Assembly: GCA_903905455.1 (NCBI GenBank)
Contig: CAIVGN010000175.1
Span: forward strand, 1-64,000
Length of the DNA stretch: 64,000 nucleotides
Source: an uncultured Archangium sp.
Lineage (GTDB): Bacteria; Myxococcota; Myxococcia; Myxococcales; Myxococcaceae
Direction of reading: 5' to 3'
Shown: positions 18,727 to 28,500 of the stretch, one piece after another
Numbering within the stretch: the first letter of the stretch is position 1
Layout: the number at the start of each line of letters is the position of its first letter
Translations under genes and position numbers: made by a program
Notes under the pieces: model-generated
Told to the model about the DNA's origin: nothing
Seen by the model: only the letters and a program-made list of their open reading frames with translations
Database searches by the model: none

Positions 18727-19127
18727 CGCTTCCCCCACGAGAGCATCGCCACCAGGAGCACCATGGCCCCGAGCCGAGCCGGGTCGTCACCGCGCGCCGC
18801 CGGCGTCATCACCACCACCCCCGCGACCCACAGCAGCGCCGCGAAGGCCAGGGCCCCCCCGCGCACCAGCCCGCGCACCGCGGTCCACACCGGGGGCGTC
18901 GCCACCCCGGCCCGGGCCACGGCCTTCTCGAGGTGCGCCACCTCCAGCTCGAGCCGGGGCAGCTCGCGCTCGAGCAGCGCGCGTCGGTGTCGCAGCGCCT
19001 GCACCGGCCCGTCGCGTCGTCGCTGGGCCACGTCGGCGCGGCGCGCCATCCACGTCTTGAGGAGCTGCGCTTCGGTCTTCAGGGAAACCATCAAGACCTG
19101 TGTCCGGTCATCCACACGCATCGGCAT
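18723..19127 (-). CDS. Small coiled-coil/two-TM membrane protein A
   Basis: 134 residues from the ATG at 19127; an internal ATG at 19091 (MVSLKTEAQLL) could be the true start. The N-terminal 75 residues are strongly basic and helical with heptad-like leucines (RRALLERELPRLELEVAHLEKAV), followed by two hydrophobic helices separated by a short ARGDDPAR loop. I recognise no family. Its stop overlaps the start of the next small membrane protein (ATGA), so the two are translationally coupled and probably act together, perhaps as a heteromer. It lies 48 bp after the ATPase-nuclease gene on the same strand. Confidence 0.7.
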   Translation of the reverse strand: MPMRVDDRTQVLMVSLKTEAQLLKTWMARRADVAQRRRDGPVQALRHRRALLERELPRLELEVAHLEKAVARAGVATPPVWTAVRGLVRGGALAFAALLWVAGVVVMTPAARGDDPARLGAMVLLVAMLSWGKR

Positions 19128-19175
19128 GGCTGGTGGAGATTGCAGCGGCCATGCCCGCGACTGAGGCCGCGGCCG

Positions 19176-20759
19176 TCAGCGTCTCGACTTCTTCCGTCGC
19201 GCGCCCGGCAGCGGTCCCTCGAGCCAATCCAGCGGGCGCTCGAGCACCGAGACCTCGGTGAGCACCACCCCGCGCGAGACAGTCGCCTTCGCGGGGTCGA
19301 GCAGCCTCACCTCGCCGCTCTTCTCGACCTGCGCCACCAGCCATTGCCAGCCATAGCGCGCGCCATCGGCGTGCATGCGGTCCCACGCGGGCTTCGGAAA
19401 CCGCAGCGGCAGCGGGCTGCGCTTGACCTGCACCGCCAGCACCCGGGCCCCGCGAGTCGCCAGCAGGTCGAAGGCGCCGCGCGAGCCGCGCGATTGGTAC
19501 ACCAGCTCGAAGCCGAGGTGCACCAGGCGCTGCGCGACGGCGAGCTCGGCCTCGTCACCGACCAGCTTCATGGGCAACACCGAGCCCCCGGGCTGCCGCC
19601 ACTGAAGCCAGAGCGCGAAGGTCGGGTCGGCCAGGCGCCACTGGCCACCCTCGTCGCGCACCACCGCGTCGCCCAGGCGTTGCAGGTAGCCCACCGCCGC
19701 CGCGGGGGAGGCGCCCATGGCCTTCGCCACCCCGCCCAGCGCGAGGGGCCCCGGCGCCAGCGCGTTGAGGGCCGCCGCGAGCGTCGTGGCGCGCCCCACC
19801 AGCCGTTGGAACTCGTTGAGGAAATAGAGCGAGAGGCGCCCGGTCTCCGAGAACAACACCCGCTGCAGGGCGGCGCGAAGGCGGGCGTCGGCGCGGCCGG
19901 GTTCCTCGGCCAGCACCTCGCCGAGCACCTGGAGATAGAAGGGACTGCCTCCAATCACCTCGAACACCCGCCTGGCCAGGGGGGCCGCGATGGCGTGGGG
20001 CCCCTCGGCGCTCGCGCCCACCAGCAACTCGACCGCGTGGGCCTCGTCGAAGCCACCGACCTCCATCACCTCGAAGTGCTGGAAGAAGGGCGAGCGCTCG
20101 GAGGTCGCGAGTTCGAGCAGCGTGCTGCGCGCCGAACCGGAGACCACGTAGGTCGTCCGCCGGTGCCGTTGCCACACGCTGCGCAGGACCGCCATGACGT
20201 CAGGCGCCTGCTTCGCGGTGGAGAGCGCGGCCAACTCCTGGAACTCGTCGAGGGCGATGACCAGGTGCTCCCCCAGGGCCTCGGCGAGCCGCTCGGGGAG
20301 GTTGAGCATCGCACTCAAGGACGGGCCCTCGAGCGGCGCCTGGGGGAGCTCCCCCAGCGCGGTCTGCAGGGCCGCGGGCAACGCGCGGAACCGCGGCGAC
20401 TGCACCAGCGCCGCGCGCCAATCCGCGGGGACGTCGGCCTCGGCCGACAGCGAGCGCCCGGCGTCGCGGGAGAGCAGCACCTCGACGGACTGCACGGCGA
20501 TCAGCCGGAACACCTCCAGGGAGACCGGCATCGACTCGAACACGTCGACCACCACGAAGCCCGGGGCGCCGGCCTTCGCGCGCACGCGGCGCTCGACCTC
20601 GCGGAGCAGGCTCGTCTTGCCCACCTTGCGTGGGCCGACGAGACACAGCCACTTCGGTACGCCGCGCGCGAGCTTGTCGACCACGCCCTCGAGGCGCGCC
20701 AACTCGACGGTGCGGTTGAAGAACCCCTCGGGCGAGGCGGGAATGCTGGCGGAGAACAT
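19176..20759 (-). CDS. Archaeal-type AAA ATPase fused to a PD-(D/E)XK-like nuclease domain
   Basis: 527 residues. The Walker A motif is GPRKVGKTS (42-50) and Walker B is HLVIALDEFQEL (165-176, Asp171-Glu172), with a sensor-like YVVSGSARS near 204-212, as in the Pfam ATPase_2/AAA_34 type of stand-alone ATPases. A winged-helix region follows (about 325-390). Residues 400-480 look like an archaeal Holliday-junction-resolvase/PD-(D/E)XK fold: GDEAELAVAQRLV helix, GAFDLLA (Asp431), then LAVQVKR (Gln444, Lys446), the Q-x-K variant of the motif. The ATPase type is common, with unknown roles in defence, recombination or DNA metabolism. It is preceded by a six-element hexamer array and followed by two small membrane-protein genes. 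Confidence 0.82.
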   Translation of the reverse strand: MFSASIPASPEGFFNRTVELARLEGVVDKLARGVPKWLCLVGPRKVGKTSLLREVERRVRAKAGAPGFVVVDVFESMPVSLEVFRLIAVQSVEVLLSRDAGRSLSAEADVPADWRAALVQSPRFRALPAALQTALGELPQAPLEGPSLSAMLNLPERLAEALGEHLVIALDEFQELAALSTAKQAPDVMAVLRSVWQRHRRTTYVVSGSARSTLLELATSERSPFFQHFEVMEVGGFDEAHAVELLVGASAEGPHAIAAPLARRVFEVIGGSPFYLQVLGEVLAEEPGRADARLRAALQRVLFSETGRLSLYFLNEFQRLVGRATTLAAALNALAPGPLALGGVAKAMGASPAAAVGYLQRLGDAVVRDEGGQWRLADPTFALWLQWRQPGGSVLPMKLVGDEAELAVAQRLVHLGFELVYQSRGSRGAFDLLATRGARVLAVQVKRSPLPLRFPKPAWDRMHADGARYGWQWLVAQVEKSGEVRLLDPAKATVSRGVVLTEVSVLERPLDWLEGPLPGARRKKSRR

Positions 20760-20778
20760 GGAGACCCCGGAGCGGACT

Positions 20779-20824
20779 TAGCAATCTTGCTAAGTAGCAG
20801 ACTTGCTAAGTAGCAACCTTGCTA
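20779..20824. promoter_or_regulatory. Array of six alternating TAGCAA/TTGCTA hexamers, 8-bp period
   Basis: Hexamers start at 20779 (TAGCAA), 20787 (TTGCTA), 20795 (TAGCAG, one mismatch), 20803 (TTGCTA), 20811 (TAGCAA) and 20819 (TTGCTA), each separated by two bases. Every neighbour is the reverse complement of the last, so the block is a set of overlapping palindromes. It lies 20 bp upstream of the ATPase-nuclease start and 26 bp from the end of the lipoprotein gene at 20850-22862. It is AT-richer than its surroundings. It could be an operator or a DNA target of the adjacent ATPase-nuclease. Confidence 0.85.
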
Positions 20825-20849
20825 CTCGGTCGTCAACGCGGCCCCCGGC

Positions 20850-22862
<2,013 letters not shown>

Positions 22863-22911
22863 CAGGCTGGTGATCTGCCCCACCTGCGCGCGGGCGCAAG
22901 TCGCGGGCCGG

Positions 22912-23226
22912 TCACAGCCGAAATCTGGAGTTCTGCAGCAGAGTGATCAAGCCCTCGAGCGTCGGCGCCTCGAAGACGACCTGCCCCGTCGGCTCGCTCA
23001 GGAACTCGGCGTGCTCGGGCATGAAGGTGCGGTGCTCGGCGACGTAGGCGGCGACCTTCTCTTGCGGCAGGAAGAGCGCGCGCACCCGGAAGACGCCCTC
23101 TTCTTCCACCACGGCGTGCGAGTGATGCGGCGAGCCGAAGCGCACCGGCGTCACCGCCAACGTCGTCGCGCCCTGGCGGACACGGGACAGCAACTGCGCC
23201 ATCGATTCGGAAGCTCGAGGAGCCAT
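22912..23226 (-). CDS. Hypothetical small soluble protein
   Basis: 104 residues. The sequence has no signal peptide or membrane segment, and alternates strands and helices ([45 protein letters not shown]). I do not recognise a family. The codon pattern is typical for this genome and the gene fits neatly between its neighbours, divergent from the expansin-like gene, so it is probably real. CAGGGG precedes the ATG. It may share the 38-bp intergenic region as a promoter with the expansin-like gene. Confidence 0.6.
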   Translation of the reverse strand: MAPRASESMAQLLSRVRQGATTLAVTPVRFGSPHHSHAVVEEEGVFRVRALFLPQEKVAAYVAEHRTFMPEHAEFLSEPTGQVVFEAPTLEGLITLLQNSRFRL

Positions 23227-23270
23227 GCCCCTGACCTTCGCGCAAAATCGGGCTACGCGGAGGGATGTCG

Positions 23271-23996
23271 ATGAACGCTCCTTCTACTTGCGCGCTCCTC
23301 TTCCTGGTGGCCTGCGGCAGCCCGGGCACGCCGACCACCACCGGCGAGACCTTCGGCCCCACGCACGCGGGCAGCTACCACCCGGGCCCCGTCGACTGGG
23401 CCCAGAGCCAGTGGAGCAACTCCTGTGCGCCCTACCCGCCCGCGGTGCAGGCGCTCGAGGGTGAGTACCTGGCGGGCGTCGACGCCTCGCTCAACGGCGA
23501 CGGCAGCCTCTGCGACGCCTGCGCGCTGGTGACCACGCGCCTGGGCAAGTCCCTGCTGGTGCGCATCATCACCACCGGCGCGTCGAACTCGGCCGGAGAC
23601 ATGGACCTGAGCCTCGCGGCCTACGACGCGCTCCACGAAGACGACCCGCAGGGCACGCCGTCGAACCCGCGGCCCATGACCTGGCAGCTCGCGAAGTGCC
23701 CCGCGGCCGGGGGCCGCATCCAGCTCCAGTACCAGGCGGGCGCGCACGTGGACTGGACCAGCCTCTGGGTGCGCAACGCGCGGCTCCCGCTGGCGAAGGT
23801 CGAGGTGCAGGGAGGGCACCACGCCGACTTCTTCGCCCTGCGCCGCGAAACCGACGGCACCTGGAACGACGACAGCGGCTTCGGCGAGGGCCCCTTCACG
23901 CTGCGGCTGACCAGCACCTCCGGCGCGACGCTCAGCCAGCGCTTCACCGCGCTGCAGCCGGGCGCGGTGGTCGCCACCGACGTGCAGTTCGAGTGA
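23271..23996 (+). CDS. Expansin-like lipoprotein
   Basis: The ATG at 23271 is preferred because GGAGGG lies 6 bp upstream; an in-frame ATG at 23265 sits too close to it. The 241-residue product has a lipobox (LVACG) and two domains. The first (SNSCAPYPPAVQALEGEYLAGVDASL to DMDLSLAAYDALHE) resembles the double-psi beta-barrel of bacterial expansins, keeping the Cys pair in LCDACALV and the GDMDLS segment equivalent to the expansin catalytic-site Asp. The second (GRIQLQYQAGAHVDWTSLWVRNARLPLAKVEVQ...) matches the CBM63 cellulose/peptidoglycan-binding domain with exposed Trp residues. Expansins loosen polysaccharide networks without hydrolysis. Targets here (plant wall, own or prey wall) are inferred. 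Confidence 0.75.
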   Translation: MNAPSTCALLFLVACGSPGTPTTTGETFGPTHAGSYHPGPVDWAQSQWSNSCAPYPPAVQALEGEYLAGVDASLNGDGSLCDACALVTTRLGKSLLVRIITTGASNSAGDMDLSLAAYDALHEDDPQGTPSNPRPMTWQLAKCPAAGGRIQLQYQAGAHVDWTSLWVRNARLPLAKVEVQGGHHADFFALRRETDGTWNDDSGFGEGPFTLRLTSTSGATLSQRFTALQPGAVVATDVQFE

Positions 23997-24068
23997 CGCG
24001 CGCACGTTGACCCACAGCCGCGGCGAAGAGCGCGGGAACCCGATTCCGCTCCGGGTGTCTCGGGAGCC

Positions 24069-25370
24069 ATGGCACGTGCACTGCGGGTCGCCTTGATTCA
24101 GTCGGGTCGCATCGTCGAAGACCGCACCTTCACCGGGCGCGCGAAGATCAGCGTCGGCAGCGACCCGAAGTGCACCTTCATCGTGCCCCTGGCCGACGTG
24201 CCCACCAGGACCCCGGTGTTCGAGCTGTCGAAGCGCGGCGCCCGGTTGGTTTTCGAAGCCCATCGCGAGGGGCAGGTGTCGCTCGAGGGCACCGAGGCTT
24301 CGCTCCAGTCGCTCGACGGCCTCACCGAGAAGAAGGGCGCGTGGCGCTCGCTCCCGCTGACCGAGAAGGCGAAGGGCCGGTTGTCGGTCGGCGAGGTGTC
24401 GCTGCTCTTCCAGTTCGTCGAGCCGCCGAAGACGCCGGCGCCGGCCGAGCTGCCGAGGGGCTCGCGGGGGATGATCGCCCAGGTCGATCGCTCGTTCCTC
24501 GTGGTGCTGGGGCTGTCGCTGGCGGCGCACTTCGGCGGGGTGGGTTGGATCTCCTCGCAGCCGGTGCCCGTGGAGCGCGACTTCACCCTCGAGGACCTGG
24601 AGGCGGATCGTTTCGCGCGGGTCATCCTCCCGCTCCCCCGGCCGAAGACGCCGCAGGGCGAGACGAAGGTGCCCGGGGAGGCGCTGACCGACGCGCCGAA
24701 GACGCCGGCTGCCACCCCGTCCCGGCGGCCCGCGGTGGCCCGGGCCCCCAGTGCGGACACCGTGCGCGAGCGCATTCGCCACATGGGCATGATCGGCGTC
24801 ATCGGCGCGAAGGGCGACGGCCCGGGCGCGTTCGGCGACATCTTGAAGGACACCGGGGTCACCGACATTGCCCAGGCGCTCCAGGGGGCGCGCGACGGGC
24901 TGGCGGTCGCCTCGGTGGACGACGCCACGGCGGGCCGGCGCAAGGGCGCCGAGCAGGGCCAGGTCACCGGCATCGAGACCCTGGGCACCGAGGGCGTTCG
25001 CCAGGTGGGCCTCGACGAGAAGGGCCCCGCGTCGGTGGTGGGCCGCGTGCAGACCGAGAAGCTCGAGATCGACACGCCCGACATCGACGAGCGCGCGCTC
25101 AGCCGCTGGCTCAACCAGCGCAAGCCCGCGGTGCAGAGCTGCTACGAGCGCGAGCTCAAGCGCGCCCCGACGCTGCAGGGTCGCATGGTGATCCGCTTCG
25201 CCGTCGACGTTCGCGGTCACGTGGCGCGGGTGGGCTTCGAAGACGACACCCTGCACAGCCCCGCGGTGCAGCAGTGCATCACCACGGTGATGCGGGCGTG
25301 GGTGCTGCCCTTCCAGCCCGAAGACGAGGTCCCGGTCGCGCTCCCGTTCATCTTCACCGCGAGCAGCTGA
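24069..25370 (+). CDS. AgmX/PglI C-terminal domain protein with FHA-like head
   Basis: 433 residues. Residues 1-120 (ALRVALIQSGRIVEDRTFTGRAKISVGSDPKCTFIVP) look like the FHA-like or biofilm-type N-terminal domain seen before AgmX tails. A single hydrophobic segment lies near residues 143-160 and a Pro/Lys-rich stretch follows, as in TonB proteins. The C-terminal 90 residues, LSRWLNQRKPAVQSCYERELKRAPTLQGRMVIRF, are the AgmX/PglI domain, which in myxobacteria is linked to adventurous gliding motility and envelope-spanning complexes. The layout suggests a protein that crosses the inner membrane and reaches toward the outer membrane. A motility role is inferred from the family name only. Confidence 0.82.
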   Translation: MARALRVALIQSGRIVEDRTFTGRAKISVGSDPKCTFIVPLADVPTRTPVFELSKRGARLVFEAHREGQVSLEGTEASLQSLDGLTEKKGAWRSLPLTEKAKGRLSVGEVSLLFQFVEPPKTPAPAELPRGSRGMIAQVDRSFLVVLGLSLAAHFGGVGWISSQPVPVERDFTLEDLEADRFARVILPLPRPKTPQGETKVPGEALTDAPKTPAATPSRRPAVARAPSADTVRERIRHMGMIGVIGAKGDGPGAFGDILKDTGVTDIAQALQGARDGLAVASVDDATAGRRKGAEQGQVTGIETLGTEGVRQVGLDEKGPASVVGRVQTEKLEIDTPDIDERALSRWLNQRKPAVQSCYERELKRAPTLQGRMVIRFAVDVRGHVARVGFEDDTLHSPAVQQCITTVMRAWVLPFQPEDEVPVALPFIFTASS

Positions 25371-25506
25371 GCCCGGGGTCGCGCCCCCTGAGATCCCGCA
25401 CCCTTGGCAGTCGCGTCCGGCGGCCTGAGGACGTCGCCCAGCGCGCGGGAGTGTCGGCTGCGTGACGACATTGCAGGGCGCAGGGAGATCGGCCAAGGGG
25501 GTCGCC

Positions 25507-28500
25507 ATGCGATGGTCCTCTCGGCTGGTCGTCTTCGGGTCGGTGGCGGTGGTGGCGGCGTGCTCTCCTTCACCCGTCGTGACGCAGACCCTCGAGGTCA
25601 CCCCGACGACCCTCGCGCTGCAGATCGGTGAAGCCCGGCCGGTGACGGCGGAGACGGTCAGCGGCACGACCCGAAGCGCGGCGACGGGCGCCACGTGGAC
25701 CTCGAGCGACCCGGCCATCGTTGCGGTCAGCACCACGAACGCGGGCAGCGCCACCCTGCAAGGTGTCTCGGCGGGGGCGGCGACCGTCACCGCGACGCTC
25801 AAGGGGAAGAGCGCCACGATGGCCGTGACGGTCAGCGCACGCCCGGTGACGCTCAGCCGCATCGAGCTCACGCCAGCCAACGCCACCGTGGCCAAGGGCG
25901 GCACGCTGCAGTTCACCGCGACCGGCGTCTTCTCCGACGGCACCACCCAGGACTTCACGGCGAGCGCCACGTGGGCCTCGAGTGACGAGACGAGGGCGAC
26001 CGTGAGCACCGCGGGCCTCCTCAGCGGGTTGGCCCCGGGCACCACGGAGGTCACCGCGGCGAAGGACGGATTGACCGGTCGCCTCACGGTGAGCGTCACC
26101 TCGGCCGCGTTGCTGGGCCTCGACCTGACGCCCGCCGCCCCCACGCTGAGCGTCGCCGCGAGGCAGCAGTTCACCGCCACCGCGCGCCTCTCGGACGGCA
26201 CCACGCAGGTGGTGACCAACGAGGCCGCGTGGAGCAGCGCCGAGACGACGGTCGCCTCGGTCGACGGCGCCGGCATGGTCACCACCCACGCCGCGGGCAC
26301 CTCGGTGCTCACCGCGACCCTCAACGGCCTGACGGGGACGACGACCCTCACCGTGTCTGCCGCGACGCTCACCAGCCTCGAGCTGAGCCCCGCGGCGCCT
26401 TCGCTCGCGCGCGGCAGCACCACGCAACTGACCGCCACGGGCCGCTACTCCGACGGCAGCTCGCGCGACGTCACCGGCCAGGCGACGTGGCTCTCCGCCA
26501 CCCCGGCCGTGGCCAGCGTCTCGTCGACGGGCCTCGCCACCGCGCTCACCGTGGGCACCTCGTCGATCTCCGCCACGCTCGGCAGCCTCAGCGGCAACGC
26601 CACCCTCACGGTCACCGCCGCGACCCTCGTGGCTCTCGCGGTCACGCCCGCCGCGACCTCGCTCGCCAGGGGCCGCACGCAGCAACTCACCGCCACCGGC
26701 ACCTACAGCGACGCCTCGATGCAGGACCTCAGCGCGCAGGTCACGTGGACCAGCGGGACGCCGGCCACGGCCACCGTGAGCGGCACCGGACTGGTCACCG
26801 CCGCGGAGGTCGGGACGTCCACCCTCACCGCCACGCTCGGGGCGAGGAGCGGCACGGCCACCCTCACGGTCACGCCGGCGGAGCTCGTCTCCATCGCCGT
26901 CTCGCCCGCCACGGCCTCCATCGCCCGGGGCCGCACCCAGGCCTTCGTCGCCACGGGCACCTACTCCGACAGCTCGACGCAGAACCTCAGCGCGACGGCG
27001 ACGTGGACCAGCGGGACGCCCGCGGTCGCCTCGGTGACTTCGACCGGCGTCGCCTCGGGCCTCGCCGTGGGCACCTCGCTCGTCACCGCCACGCTCGGCA
27101 CGGTGAGCGGCAACGCCACCCTGACCGTCACCCCCGCGGTGCTGGTGTCGCTCGCGGTCACCGCGTCGAACCTCTCCATCGCCCGGGGCCGCACGCAGCA
27201 GTTCGTCGCCACGGGCACGATGTCCGACGGCACCACGCAGAACGTCAGCTCGACGGCCACGTGGACCAGCGGCACGACCGCCACCGCCACCGTGAGCACG
27301 ACGGGCCTCGCCACCGCCGTGGCGATCGGCACCTCGCTCTTCACCGCCACGTCCGGCGCCGTGAGCGGCAGCGCGACGCTGACCGTCACCATCCAGGAGC
27401 TGGTGTCCATCGCGGTCACCGCCCCGAGCCTCTCCATCGCCAGGGGTCGCACGCAGCAGTTCGTCGCCACGGGCACGTACTCCGACAACTCGACGCAAGT
27501 GCTCACCTCGGTGGCCACCTGGGCCACGGGCACGCCGGCGACGGCGACGGTCAACCCCACGGGCCTGGTCACCGCGGTGGCCGTGGGCACCAGCACCGTC
27601 ACCGCCACCTCCAACACGGTCACCGGCTCGGCGATCCTCACCGTCACGGCCGCGGAGATCGTGTCCATCGCGGTCACCGCCTCGAGCCTCTCCATCGCCA
27701 AGGGCCGCACCCAGGCCTTCGTCGCCACGGCCACGCTGTCTGACGGCACCACCCAGAACGTGAGCACCACCGCGACGTGGGCCAGCGGGACGCCCGCCAC
27801 GGCCACCGTGAGCAACGTGGGTCTCGCCACCTCCGTCGCCGTGGGCACCTCGCTCGTCTCGGCCACGGTCGGCGCGGTGAGCGGCAGCGCCACGCTGACC
27901 GTCACTCCCGCGGAGCTGGTCTCCCTCGCGGTGACCGCCTCGAGCCTCTCCATCGCCCGGGGCCGCACGCAGCAGTTCGTCGCCACGGGCACCCTGTCCG
28001 ACGCCACGACGCAGAACCTCACCGCGACCGCCTCGTGGACCAGCGGCACGCCGGCCACCGCGACGGTGAGCAGCACCGGGCTCGCCACCGCCGTCGCCGT
28101 CGGGACCTCGCTCGTCACCGCCACGCTCAACTCGGTGAGCGGCAGCGCGACGTTGACGGTCACCCCGGCGGAGTTGGTCTCCATCGCGGTCACCGCCTCG
28201 GGCCTCTCGGTCGCCAGGGGACGCACGCAGCAGTTCGTCGCCACGGGCACGCTGTCTGACGCCACCACCCAGAACCTCACCGCCACCGCGACGTGGACCA
28301 GCGGCGCGCCCGCCACGGCCACCGTGAGCAGCACGGGCCTCGCGAGCGCACTCGCCGTGGGAACCTCGCTCATCACCGCCACGTTCAACGCGGTGAGCGG
28401 CAGCGCCACGCTGACCGTCACCCCGGCGGCCCTCGTGTCCATCGCGGTGACGCCCGCCGGCCCGGTGCCGTTGAACCAGGGCACCACGGTGCAGTTGACC

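Noticed and set aside
23253-26438. Long minus-strand frame of 1061 codons
   Set aside because: It runs antisense through the expansin-like gene, the AgmX-like gene and the start of the BIG2 protein, with Arg/His-rich low-complexity content. Long antisense frames are expected where third positions are nearly all G/C.
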